A stretch of 64,000 nucleotides of DNA from Rhodococcus sp. CH91 (GCF_022554085.1 NZ_JAKFYR010000001.1:310001-374000); one strand, 5' to 3'. Shown: positions 43,982 through 52,455, counted from the first letter of the stretch. Numbers and translations are program-made. Notes: generated by a model from the sequence alone, not told the origin.

Positions 43982-44018
43982 CGAGGAGCCCCGCGCCTGC
44001 CCGGCGTGGGGCTCCTCG
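43982..44018 (+). terminator. Terminator after rplI
   Basis: A 16-bp stem (43982-43997 with 44003-44018, one G-U pair) and a 5-base loop begin 10 bp after the rplI stop. Confidence 0.75.
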
Positions 44019-44460
44019 TCGTATGTGCACAGCCTGTGGATAAAGCCGGGGGTAAACCACACCGTTGTGACTCGCCTGAATGTCGTTCGGGGAACGAAAG
44101 GGTGAACACGCCCGGGCCGACAACACGCCGAAATTCTTTTCCTCCACAGCTGTGAACAGCGATTTTTCGGCTCCTACCTGCGGAGATCGGATATGTGAGA
44201 TGTGTTGTCCCCAGGTTGTCCACATCCGGTGCACAAGGGTGGCCTCCCCTTTCCACAATTCATCCCCAGCTGTGTGCACAACCCGAGTTGTGGACGGTCA
44301 TCCCGATCCCTAACGTCGGGCGCACGACTCCACCCAGGATGTCGGTAGGGGCGAGTACAACCGGACACGAACCCGGATACCGATACCGGGAGTGCGTGCA
44401 GTTATCCGCCGGTCCGTGACGGGTCGAGCGGGGACATGTGGAGGAAGGGCAGGCACTGCA
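44019..44460. other. 442-bp non-coding region before dnaB
   Basis: No good gene is seen. It is more AT-rich than its surroundings and rich in TCCACA/TGTGGA words resembling DnaA boxes. It should hold the dnaB promoter. Possible start codons upstream of 44461 in the dnaB frame lack good ribosome sites. Confidence 0.6.
44035..44297. promoter_or_regulatory. DnaA-box-like cluster upstream of dnaB
   Basis: TGTGGATAA at 44035-44043 is a perfect TTATCCACA box on the minus strand. TTGTCCACA at 44216-44224 is a perfect plus-strand box. TTGTCCCCA at 44205-44213 has one mismatch. A weaker TCCACA-core word lies around 44289-44297, and CACAGCTGTG (44145-44154) and CTTTCCACA (about 44249) lie between. The spacing and mixed orientation suggest DnaA binding. 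Confidence 0.5.
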
Positions 44461-46662
44461 GTGGCCGTCGTCGACGATCGTGGCAATCCCGACTATCCGG
44501 GACCTCCCGAGGAGCCGGGTGGGGATTTCGGTCGGCAACCCCCGCAGGATCTCGTGGCCGAGCAGTCCGTGCTCGGCGGCATGCTGCTGAGCAAGGACGC
44601 CATCGCGGACGTCCTCGAGGTGCTCCGCCCCGGCGACTTCTACCGTCCTGCACACCAGGTGGTGTACGACGCGATCCTCGATCTCTACAGCCGCGGCGAA
44701 CCGGCCGACCCCGTCACGGTGTCGGCCGAACTCGATCGGCGCGGAGAACTCAAACGCCTCGGCGGTGCGGCCTATCTCGTCACCCTCACCCAGACGGTTC
44801 CCACCGCCGCCAATGCCGGCTACTACGCCGAGATCGTCGCGGAGAAGGCCATCCTGCGCCGGCTCGTCGAGGCCGGTACCCGCATCGTCCAGTACGGCTA
44901 CGCAGGTGCCGAGGGACAGGACGTCGCCGAGGTCGTCGACCGGGCCCAGGCCGAGGTCTTCGAGGTCGCCGAGAGGCGCACCACCGAGGACTTCGTCCCC
45001 CTCGAGGAACTCCTGCAGCCCACGATGGACGAGATCGACTCCATCGCCAGCCGTGGCGGTATCTCGCTGGGCGTGCCCACCGGCTTCGCCGAACTCGACG
45101 AGCTCACCAACGGTCTCCACGCCGGCCAGATGATCATCGTGGCGGCACGGCCCGGTGTCGGTAAGGCCCTCGCACTCGACACTCCCCTGCCCACTCCTAC
45201 CGGCTGGACCACGATGGGCGAGGTCCGGGTGGGCGACGAACTCCTCGGCGCCGACGGCCGTCCCACTCGTGTCCTCGCTGCCACCGAGGTCATGCACGAC
45301 CGTCCGTGTTTCGACGTCGTGTTCTCCGACGGCACCGTGATCGTCGCGGACGAACAGCATCAGTGGCGCACCGGCGACGGCACGATCCGCACCACCGGCG
45401 AACTCTTCGCCACCGCCGAGGCCGAGCACGTCGTGACGAATGCCGAAGCCCTCTCGCTCCCGGCCGCAGAAGTGCCCGTCTCCCCCTTCACGCTCGGAGC
45501 GTGGCTCGGGGGGCCGTCGTCGGATCCCGAACTGCACATGCGTGTCGACGGGGAGGGCGGCTTCACCGGTGCCCTCGTGGCTCTCGGGGCTCACATTCCC
45601 GCCGAGTACCAGCGAGCGTCCGAACAGCAACGCCGCGAACTGCTCGCGGGCCTGCTCGACGCCGGCGGAGACATCGCCGACGACGGCACGATCCGGTTCA
45701 CCGCATCGTCCGTACAGCTGGCCGACGACGTCGCCGAACTCCTCGCCGGCCTCGGTTACGTGCCGCTCGTGAGCGGTTGCGAGATCTCGTTCACCACCGT
45801 CGACGACGTCTTCGTCCTGCCCAGCAAGGCTGTGCGGCACAAGGAGTGCCGGGTCGAGGCGCCGCGCGAACGTCGTATCGTGGCGGTCCGCCCGGTGCCA
45901 TCGGTCCCGGTGCGGTGTGTCGAGGTCGACGGCGAGCACATGTATCTGGCGGGTCGCGCGATGGTGCCCACCCACAACTCCACGCTCAGCATGGATTTCA
46001 TGCGTTCGTGCTCCATCAAGCACGGCATGGCCTCGGTGATCTTCTCTCTCGAGATGGGCAAGACCGAGATCGTCATGCGCCTGCTGTCCGCCGAGGCGAA
46101 GATCAAGCTCGGCGACATGCGTTCCGGTCGTATGACGGACGACGACTGGACGCGGCTCGCCCGCCGTATGAGCGAGATCAGCGAGGCGCCGCTGTTCATC
46201 GACGACTCGCCGAACCTCACGATGATGGAGATTCGCGCAAAAGCTCGGCGGCTCAAGCAGAAGCACGACATCCGCCTCATCGTCGTCGACTACCTGCAGC
46301 TGATGACCTCCGGAAAGAAGGTCGAGTCGCGCCAGCAGGAGGTGTCCGAATTCTCGCGTAGCCTCAAGCTTCTCGCGAAGGAGCTCGAGGTTCCGGTCGT
46401 GGCCGTGTGTCAGCTCAACCGTGGTCCGGAGCAGCGCACCGACAAGAGACCGATGGTCTCCGATCTGCGTGAGTCGGGATCGCTCGAGCAGGACGCCGAC
46501 ATGGTGATCCTGCTGCACCGCCCCGACGCCTTCGAGCGCGACGATCCCCGTGGCGGCGAGGCCGACCTCATCGTCGGCAAGCACCGCAACGGGCCGACGG
46601 CGACGATCACCGTGGCGCATCAGCTGCACCTGTCGCGGTTCGTGGACATGGCCCGGGGCTGA
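44461..46662 (+). CDS. dnaB: Replicative DNA helicase DnaB with intein
   Basis: The 733-codon precursor consists of a 462-residue helicase and a 271-residue intein. The N-terminal domain (QDLVAEQSVLGGMLLSKDAI) binds primase. The RecA-like motor domain has its P-loop split as ARPGVGK then STLSMDF, with Walker B IRLIVVDYLQLM and the later QLNRG and ADMVILLHR motifs. After protein splicing the hexamer unwinds DNA at the fork. GTG at 44461 is chosen from the family's N terminus and an AGG seven bases upstream; ATG/GTG codons further up are possible. As splicing is required to restore the P-loop, helicase activity depends on it. Confidence 0.95.
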   Translation: MAVVDDRGNPDYPGPPEEPGGDFGRQPPQDLVAEQSVLGGMLLSKDAIADVLEVLRPGDFYRPAHQVVYDAILDLYSRGEPADPVTVSAELDRRGELKRLGGAAYLVTLTQTVPTAANAGYYAEIVAEKAILRRLVEAGTRIVQYGYAGAEGQDVAEVVDRAQAEVFEVAERRTTEDFVPLEELLQPTMDEIDSIASRGGISLGVPTGFAELDELTNGLHAGQMIIVAARPGVGKALALDTPLPTPTGWTTMGEVRVGDELLGADGRPTRVLAATEVMHDRPCFDVVFSDGTVIVADEQHQWRTGDGTIRTTGELFATAEAEHVVTNAEALSLPAAEVPVSPFTLGAWLGGPSSDPELHMRVDGEGGFTGALVALGAHIPAEYQRASEQQRRELLAGLLDAGGDIADDGTIRFTASSVQLADDVAELLAGLGYVPLVSGCEISFTTVDDVFVLPSKAVRHKECRVEAPRERRIVAVRPVPSVPVRCVEVDGEHMYLAGRAMVPTHNSTLSMDFMRSCSIKHGMASVIFSLEMGKTEIVMRLLSAEAKIKLGDMRSGRMTDDDWTRLARRMSEISEAPLFIDDSPNLTMMEIRAKARRLKQKHDIRLIVVDYLQLMTSGKKVESRQQEVSEFSRSLKLLAKELEVPVVAVCQLNRGPEQRTDKRPMVSDLRESGSLEQDADMVILLHRPDAFERDDPRGGEADLIVGKHRNGPTATITVAHQLHLSRFVDMARG
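45166..45978 (+). mobile_element. Class 3 intein in the DnaB P-loop, with decayed homing endonuclease
   Basis: The 271-residue intein lies between Lys and Ser of GKS. It begins with Ala (ALALDTPLPTPTGW), not Cys or Ser, and ends with THN before Ser+1. The class 3 triad is visible: W67 (DEQHQW), C251 in block F (VPVRCVEVD) and T269 (VPTHN). Class 3 inteins start splicing by attack of this internal Cys. The LAGLIDADG endonuclease domain is eroded: block C reads LGAWLGGPSS and block E LLAGLLDAGG, each lacking the expected catalytic Asp. It should splice but not home. Confidence 0.9.
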
Positions 46663-46665
46663 CAA

Positions 46666-46731
46666 CCACTGCCGTGTCGGCATGTTCGACCACTGCCGTG
46701 TCGGCATATTCACTACTGCCGTGTCGGCGTG
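46666..46731. repeat. Three 24-bp tandem repeats after dnaB, each with a palindrome
   Basis: Near-identical units start at 46666, 46690 and 46714, sharing ACTGCCGTGTCGGC. Each contains TGCCG-TGT-CGGCA, an inverted repeat, with one mismatch in the third. The region begins 4 bp after the dnaB stop. Confidence 0.8.
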
Positions 46732-46953
46732 CCGTCGTCTTCCCGGCGGGTGGAGGATTTCCTGATCGACTGCGGAAGTCGGCGGCCGGGTGTGTACTGG
46801 ACGCGAGGAGTTGCCGCGGCGGGTTCGTGCCTCCGCCGCGACATGCTTCGACGTAGATCGGTGTCCCGGGTCCCGCCACGACACTTTCGGATCCCGGGAA
46901 TGTCCTCGAAGCCTCCTGCCGCACAAGACGGTCCGTGAAGGGAGGTGAGATCC

Positions 46954-48591
46954 GTGGGTGGAGAAGCATCCGAACTCACCGAACCCGACGAAGAGCGGGC
47001 GAACCGGCGCGACTGGCTGGCACTGGTCGTTCTGGCCGCGGGGCTGTCGCTGATCGTCGTCGACGGCACCATCGTCAACGTCTCCCTGCCGGTCATCATC
47101 GACGATCTGAATCTCGATCTCACGGACGCGCAGTGGATCAACAGTATTTATTCGATCGTGTTCGCTGCTCTCCTCCTTGCGGCGGGGCGGACCGCGGACC
47201 GGGTGGGCCGCCGGTTGCTGTTCGTCGTCGGCATCGGGATCTTCCTCGCGGGCAGTCTCATGGCCGCGAGTTCGGACAGTTCCACCGCCTTGATCCTCGC
47301 CCGCGTCGTGCAGGGTTTCGGCGGTGCGCTCGTGCTGCCGTGCACGTTGTCGACCGTCAACGCAGTCTTCCGCGGCCGCGACCGCGCGATCGCCTTCGGT
47401 GTGTGGGGTGCGGTGATCTCGGGCATGGCCGCCGTCGGCCCGCTCCTCGGGGGCTGGCTCACGACGTACTTCACATGGCGGTGGATCTTCCTGGTCAACA
47501 TTCCTATCGCGGCCGTCGTCGTGATCGGTGCACTGCTGATCGTTCCCGAGACCAAGGCCAGGGTCGATACGCCGGGACTGGACATCGTCGGTGTGCTGTT
47601 GAGCATGATCGGGTTCGGAGCCTTGATCTTCGCGCTCATCGAGGGCCAGACCATCGGGTGGTGGACGCCCGTCGCGGAATTGAGGTTGCCGGGCTTCACG
47701 TGGTCGGAGGACGCGCCGGTCTCCGCCACACCGGTCTTCGCAGCGATCGGTCTCCTCGCACTCGCGATGTTCGTGGTGTGGGAGCGCAGGCGGGCGCGGG
47801 TGGGACGGTCGGCGATCCTGGATCTGACCCTGTTCCGTTTCCGTACCTTCAGCTGGGGCAATTTCACCGCGATGACGGTCGCCATCGGTGAATTCGGAAT
47901 TCTGCTGGTGCTGCCCCTCTTCCTCGTCAACGCCTACGGTCTGAGCACCCTCGGCTCCGGTTACGTCCTCGCAGTGATGGCGGCGGGCGCGTTCGTGTCC
48001 GGTGCTGCGGCCCGGCAGGTGACTGCGGCCTTCGGGGCACCGCGCACGGTGCTGATCGGGCTGGCCCTCGAAGTGGTCGGTGTGCTGGCCTTCGCCTTCT
48101 ATCTCGGTACGTCGTCGGCGACGTGGGTCCTGGCACTGCTGCTGGCGGTCTACGGTGCCGGTCTGGGCCTGGCTTCGGCACAGCTCACGGGGACCGTTCT
48201 CGTCGATATTCCCCCGGCGGAATCCGGGCAGGGATCTGCCACCCAGAGCACCTCACGACAACTCGGCGCAGCGCTCGGAACGGCGTTGCTGGGCACCGTA
48301 TTGTCACTGGGTCTCGCCCACAATCTGCCCGACGAACTCGACTCGGTGAATCTTCCTCCGCAGGAGGCAACGGCACTCGTCGACTCCACTCGTGATTCGG
48401 CAGGCAGCACCATCCCCCGCATCCGGGACGAAGGGGATCACGGTTCGCTCGGGCCGGCCGGCCCCCAGACCGCCGAGGGACTGGCGGAGGGGTTCGCCGA
48501 CGCCACCCGGTGGTCGCTCTTCGTCGCGGCGGCCTTCCTCACTGCGGGTCTGGTGACCGCCACGCAGTTGCAGCCCCGCGAGCCGGGCTAG
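46954..48591 (+). CDS. MFS transporter, DHA2 (14-segment drug:H+ antiporter) family
   Basis: The 545-residue protein has about 14 membrane segments. Motif D1-like LIVVDGTIVNVSLPVI, motif A GRTADRVGRR and the motif C region GAVISGMAAVGPLLGGWL mark a proton-driven drug exporter. A soluble loop near residues 460-505 precedes the last segment. GTG at 46954 has GGGAGG eight bases upstream; GTG at 46945 is too close to that site. No regulator is adjacent, but the repeat block lies upstream. Confidence 0.9.
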   Translation: MGGEASELTEPDEERANRRDWLALVVLAAGLSLIVVDGTIVNVSLPVIIDDLNLDLTDAQWINSIYSIVFAALLLAAGRTADRVGRRLLFVVGIGIFLAGSLMAASSDSSTALILARVVQGFGGALVLPCTLSTVNAVFRGRDRAIAFGVWGAVISGMAAVGPLLGGWLTTYFTWRWIFLVNIPIAAVVVIGALLIVPETKARVDTPGLDIVGVLLSMIGFGALIFALIEGQTIGWWTPVAELRLPGFTWSEDAPVSATPVFAAIGLLALAMFVVWERRRARVGRSAILDLTLFRFRTFSWGNFTAMTVAIGEFGILLVLPLFLVNAYGLSTLGSGYVLAVMAAGAFVSGAAARQVTAAFGAPRTVLIGLALEVVGVLAFAFYLGTSSATWVLALLLAVYGAGLGLASAQLTGTVLVDIPPAESGQGSATQSTSRQLGAALGTALLGTVLSLGLAHNLPDELDSVNLPPQEATALVDSTRDSAGSTIPRIRDEGDHGSLGPAGPQTAEGLAEGFADATRWSLFVAAAFLTAGLVTATQLQPREPG

Positions 48592-48663
48592 GAGAAGGCA
48601 GCGACTGCTCCCCTCGCCCGCTCGTGCGATCCTCGTCGGGTCGGACGAGGAGAAGGGTGCGCG

Positions 48664-49269
48664 ATGACGTTCGTCAAGATGTGTGGGTTGCGGGACGAGG
48701 CGACGGTGGATCTCGCCGTCGAACTGGGCGTCGACGCGGTCGGTTTCGTGTTCGCAGACAGTCCTCGGCAGGTGTCCGCGGACCGTGGGAGGCAGCTGCG
48801 CTCGAGGGTTCCGGACGGTGTTCTGGCGGTGGGGGTGTACGTGCGGATGTCCCTCGACGAGATCGTTGCGACTGCCCGGACCGCGAACCTCGATCACGTC
48901 CAGGTGCACGACCTGCGCTCCGCGGACGACGTGCGCCGGCTGCACGAGGCAGGACTGACGGTGATCCGCGCGGTCAACACCGGCGGCGCCGAGATGCTCT
49001 CGGAGGACTTCGGAGCCGACCTGCTCCTCGTCGACGGCGCCGTCGCCGGGGCCGGGGAGACGTGGGATTGGCGGGACCGCGACGCTCTGCCGTCCGGCCG
49101 GTGGATTCTGGCGGGTGGTCTGGATCCGGACAACGTGGTGACGGCGATCGGTACGTCCGGCGCGTGGGGTGTCGACGTCTCCAGTGGCATCGAATCGAGC
49201 CGGGGTGTGAAGGATCCGGCGCGGATGAGGGCGTTCGCGGAGGCCGTGCGGCGCGCCGACACCCGGTGA
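48664..49269 (+). CDS. trpF: Phosphoribosylanthranilate isomerase
   Basis: The 201-residue TIM barrel matches TrpF, with catalytic C7 (KMCG) and D124 (LLLVDG), the GFVFADSPRQV segment, and the phosphate-binding GVDVSSGIES and KDPARM segments. It isomerises phosphoribosylanthranilate in tryptophan synthesis. In most actinobacteria this step is done by the dual HisA/TrpF enzyme PriA, so a stand-alone gene away from trp genes is unusual. ATG at 48664 follows GGAGAAGGG. Confidence 0.88.
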   Translation: MTFVKMCGLRDEATVDLAVELGVDAVGFVFADSPRQVSADRGRQLRSRVPDGVLAVGVYVRMSLDEIVATARTANLDHVQVHDLRSADDVRRLHEAGLTVIRAVNTGGAEMLSEDFGADLLLVDGAVAGAGETWDWRDRDALPSGRWILAGGLDPDNVVTAIGTSGAWGVDVSSGIESSRGVKDPARMRAFAEAVRRADTR

Positions 49270-49295
49270 TCCGCCGGGCGTGAGGATCGGGCGTG

Positions 49296-50249
49296 TCAGT
49301 GGTGTGCGGCGGCGTTCTTCTTCCGCCTCGGTATCAGGTGCATGATCAGGACGACGATCGCTCCCACGAGGAGGCCCACCAGAGCCGACACCACGGTTCC
49401 GGCGGTCCAGGACAGGACCCCGCCGACACCACCGTGCACGAGCTCACCGAACCAGTGCTCGAGGTCGTGGAGGCGGTCGGCAGGCCAATGGAATCCGGCT
49501 TCGCCGACATTGACGATCAGGATGTGGCCGCCCACCCACAGCATCGCGGCGATCCCGACCACGGTGAGCACGGTCATCAATCTGGGCATCGTGGTCACGA
49601 GACCCCGCCCCACGCGCCGGACGAAGGACGACTTACGTTGCGCAAGAGACAGTCCCACATCGTCCATCTTCACGATCAGTGCCACCACCCCGTACACCAG
49701 GATGGTGATGAGGATCGCGACGACGACGAGTACGGCCAGGCGGGTGAAGAAGGGTTCGTCCTCCACGGACGACAGTGAGATCACCATGATCTCGGCGGAC
49801 AGGATCAGATCGGTGCGGATCGCACCGCCGACCATCGCCTTCTCGAATTCGGGACCCTTCTGCGCCGCGGTGGCTTCCTCTTCGTGGTGGCCTCCGGTCA
49901 GGGCTTCGTAGACCTTCTCCGCGCCCTCGTAGCAGAGGAACAGGCCGCCGGCGATGAGCAGATAGGGCAGCGCCTGAGGGAGGAACTGACTCAGGAGCAT
50001 CGCGACGGGCAGGATGATGAGGAGCTTGTTGCGGATCGATCCGATCGCGATCTTGCGGATGATCGGCAGTTCGCGTTCGGGTGAGAAGCCGTGCACATAG
50101 CGCGGGGTGACGGCCGTGTCGTCGACGACCACGCCTGCTGCCTTGATGCTGGCCTTGCCTGCCGCTGCCCCGATGTCGTCTATCGATGCCGCAGCTGCTT
50201 TCGCAAGTACCGCGACGTCGTCCAGCAGGGCGACGAGACCACCAGCCAC
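49296..50249 (-). CDS. DUF808 family membrane protein (YedI-like)
   Basis: The 317-residue protein has the DUF808 pattern: N-terminal GGLVALLDDVAVLAKAAAAS, VTPRYVHGFSPERELPIIRK, YLLIAGGLFLCYEGAEKVYE, and several membrane segments. Function unknown. GTG at 50249 has GGGGAGG upstream. It converges on trpF with a 26-bp gap. Confidence 0.88.
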   Translation of the reverse strand: MAGGLVALLDDVAVLAKAAAASIDDIGAAAGKASIKAAGVVVDDTAVTPRYVHGFSPERELPIIRKIAIGSIRNKLLIILPVAMLLSQFLPQALPYLLIAGGLFLCYEGAEKVYEALTGGHHEEEATAAQKGPEFEKAMVGGAIRTDLILSAEIMVISLSSVEDEPFFTRLAVLVVVAILITILVYGVVALIVKMDDVGLSLAQRKSSFVRRVGRGLVTTMPRLMTVLTVVGIAAMLWVGGHILIVNVGEAGFHWPADRLHDLEHWFGELVHGGVGGVLSWTAGTVVSALVGLLVGAIVVLIMHLIPRRKKNAAAHH

Positions 50250-50431
50250 GGGAACCTCCCCAGTTCGGCAGTGCCGAGAGACCGGCACGCGTTTTCGCGA
50301 GCCGACTCGAACGCTACCGAATCCGGACGACTCCGTGCTTCACCGCGCAGATCCTTCCGTGGGCGGGTCGGCTCGACGCGGCAGAACTGCGGGTACCCAG
50401 AGGACACGGTCGCCGAACCGGCGGAACTGCT

Positions 50432-51424
50432 TCACGAGGTGGTCGGCGACACCTGCCGGAGGGGAACGTGGCCGGGTGCCGATTTCGCCAGCCGGGCGGC
50501 GATGACGGCGCACACGAGCAACTGCATCTGGTGGAACAGCATCAGGGGCAGCACGATGAGCCCGATCGGTTGCCCGGGGAAGAGGACGATCGCCATGGGT
50601 AATCCGGTGGCGAGGGACTTCGTCGAGCCGCAGAACAGGATCGCGACACGGTCCTCGTAGCCGAAACGCAGACCCCGGGACGAATACCAGGTCAGTGCGA
50701 GCACGACGGCGAGCAGCAGGGCACACACGCCCACCAGTGCGGCAAGGCGGCCGAGGGAGATCATCGACCAGATGCCCTCGTTCATGCCACGGCTGAACGC
50801 CACGTAGACGACCAGCATGATGGAGCCGCGGTCCACGAGCTTGAGTGGTTTTCCGTGCGCCTTGACCCATGCGCCGATCCAGCGTCGAAGAAGCTGCCCG
50901 AGGACGAACGGCACGAGCAGCATGAGCACGATGTCGACGACCGCGGATGCGCTGAAGGTGACGCCTCGAGTGGTCATGGTGAGCGCGACCAGCAGCGGGG
51001 TGGCGACGATACCGATGAGGCTCGACGCGCTCGCGGAGACGATGGCCCCCGGGATGTTGCCCCGTGCGACGGAGACGAGCGCGATCGCCGACTGCACGGT
51101 TGACGGCAGCAGGCACAGATAGAGCACACCGAGATAGAGCGGATCGGTGAGGACGGACGGCACGAGGACCTTCGCCGCAAGGCCGAGCAGGGGGAAGACG
51201 ACGAAGGTCGTCGCGAGGATGGTCAGGTGCAGACGCCAGTGCTTGAGACCCTCGACGGCCTCCTGGGTGGACAGCCGAGCGCCGTACAGGAAGAACAACA
51301 GTCCGATGGCGATCTTCGCGGCCCAGTTCGCACCCTCGAGCACGACCCCGTCCGCCGGGAGGAGGGCGGCGACGAGCACGGTCAGGAGGATGGCGAGCAG
51401 GAACGGGTCGAGTCGTCCGAGCAT
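50432..51424 (-). CDS. Bile acid:sodium symporter family protein (YfeH/SBF-like)
   Basis: The 330-residue transporter has about ten membrane segments. It shows the conserved start (RLDPFLLAILLTVLVAALLP), LYLCLLPSTVQSAIALVSVA and the paired helices LFCGSTKSLATGLPMAI. The family exports or imports organic anions such as glutathione- or sterol-like compounds. ATG at 51424 was chosen because upstream codons lose the usual GC-rich third base and an earlier start (51502) would lie inside a palindrome. It is divergent from the LysR gene. Confidence 0.82.
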   Translation of the reverse strand: MLGRLDPFLLAILLTVLVAALLPADGVVLEGANWAAKIAIGLLFFLYGARLSTQEAVEGLKHWRLHLTILATTFVVFPLLGLAAKVLVPSVLTDPLYLGVLYLCLLPSTVQSAIALVSVARGNIPGAIVSASASSLIGIVATPLLVALTMTTRGVTFSASAVVDIVLMLLVPFVLGQLLRRWIGAWVKAHGKPLKLVDRGSIMLVVYVAFSRGMNEGIWSMISLGRLAALVGVCALLLAVVLALTWYSSRGLRFGYEDRVAILFCGSTKSLATGLPMAIVLFPGQPIGLIVLPLMLFHQMQLLVCAVIAARLAKSAPGHVPLRQVSPTTS

Positions 51425-51500
51425 CGGGATCTTGGAGAGCACGAATCGACCGTACGACAGCGGCAGACCATTGCAGAAGGCGGTAACCGCGTTTTCTGTC

Positions 51501-51515
51501 ATCACGATCCGTGAT
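51501..51515. promoter_or_regulatory. Candidate LysR box (ATCACG-ATC-CGTGAT)
   Basis: A perfect 6-3-6 inverted repeat 12 bp upstream of the LysR start and about 77 bp upstream of the divergent transporter start. It is in the right place for autoregulation and control of the transporter. Confidence 0.55.
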
Positions 51516-51527
51516 TACAGTGTGGGT

Positions 51528-52385
51528 GTGTTCGATCCGGTCCACCTGCGCAGCTTCCTCGCCGTCGAGCGCGAGCGCGGATTCACCGCCGCCGCCGAGC
51601 GGCTCGGTCTGCGGCAGTCGACCGTCAGTCAGCACGTCGCCCGCCTCGAGAAGGAGATCGGGCGCCGCCTCTTCGTGCGGGACACCCACAACGTCGAGCT
51701 GACGGCGGACGGCGCCGACATGGTCGCCTTCGCCCGGGAGATCCTCGACCGGCACGATGCGGCCCGCAGGCACTTCTCGGAGTCGTCGCTGAGCGGGCGG
51801 TTGCGGTTCGGGGTGTCGGAGGATCTCGTGCTCTACGAGCTGCCGTCGATCCTGGCCGAGTTCCGGCGCAGTCACCCCCGCATCGATCTCGAGTTGACCG
51901 TCGACCTCAGTGAAGGTCTGCAACGCCGGCTCGACGACAACGAACTCGACCTGGTGTTCGGCAAGCGCCGACCGGGAAGCCGGCACGGTGAGGTGATCTT
52001 CCGTGAACGGCTCGTCTTCCTCGCCGCCCCGGACTACGTCCTCGACCCCGGCGAACCGACCCCGTTGGTGGCCTATCCGTCGCCGGCGCTCACCCGCGAC
52101 ATCGCCCTCGAGGTCCTCCAGCGCAGCGGCAGGGGTGTCCGTGTGGCATGCACGACCGACAGTCTCAACGGCCTGCGGGCGGCGGCGCTCGCCGGTCTCG
52201 GTGTGGTCCTGCACGCCGAGCGGCTTCCCCCGCCGGGCCTCGTGCCGGTACGTGATCCTCAGCGTGTGCTTCCCGAGGCCGGTGACATCGAGTTCGTGCT
52301 CGTCGCGCGCCGCTCGGTGCTGAGCGGGCCGGAAGAGGCTCTGCGGGCCGCCATCCTTGCCAACGCCGATCGTGTGCGCGTGTGA
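51528..52385 (+). CDS. LysR family transcriptional regulator
   Basis: The 285-residue protein has the N-terminal winged helix (LRSFLAVERERGFTAAAERL, GLRQSTVSQHVARLEKEIGR) and a two-lobe effector domain. GTG at 51528 is chosen; a GTG at 51522 would add two residues. There is no clear ribosome site, so the message may be leaderless. Likely controls the divergent symporter. It resembles the ArgP/IciA-like group only loosely, and effector is unknown. Confidence 0.87.
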   Translation: MFDPVHLRSFLAVERERGFTAAAERLGLRQSTVSQHVARLEKEIGRRLFVRDTHNVELTADGADMVAFAREILDRHDAARRHFSESSLSGRLRFGVSEDLVLYELPSILAEFRRSHPRIDLELTVDLSEGLQRRLDDNELDLVFGKRRPGSRHGEVIFRERLVFLAAPDYVLDPGEPTPLVAYPSPALTRDIALEVLQRSGRGVRVACTTDSLNGLRAAALAGLGVVLHAERLPPPGLVPVRDPQRVLPEAGDIEFVLVARRSVLSGPEEALRAAILANADRVRV

Positions 52386-52455
52386 CGGTGTCCCGGACGG
52401 GTATTCCTGTGCCACGCCCGCTGGGGGCGGAAGTGCTCACGCCGCAGGAGGAACC

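Noticed and set aside
44035-44297. The DnaA-box cluster as the chromosomal origin
   Set aside because: dnaA and dnaN are not in the window and the region lacks a long AT-rich unwinding stretch. Origin in this group lies by dnaA.
44080-44313. Short open frames in the pre-dnaB gap
   Set aside because: Codon use is not GC-rich at third positions and they overlap the DnaA-box words; treated as non-coding.
45166-45978. dnaB as a pseudogene because Ala replaces Cys at the intein start
   Set aside because: Ala1 is compatible with class 3 splicing, and the Trp, Cys and Thr of that mechanism are present; the frame is intact.
46666-46731. The tandem repeats as a CRISPR array
   Set aside because: Units are directly adjacent at 24-bp steps without unique spacers, and no cas genes are near.
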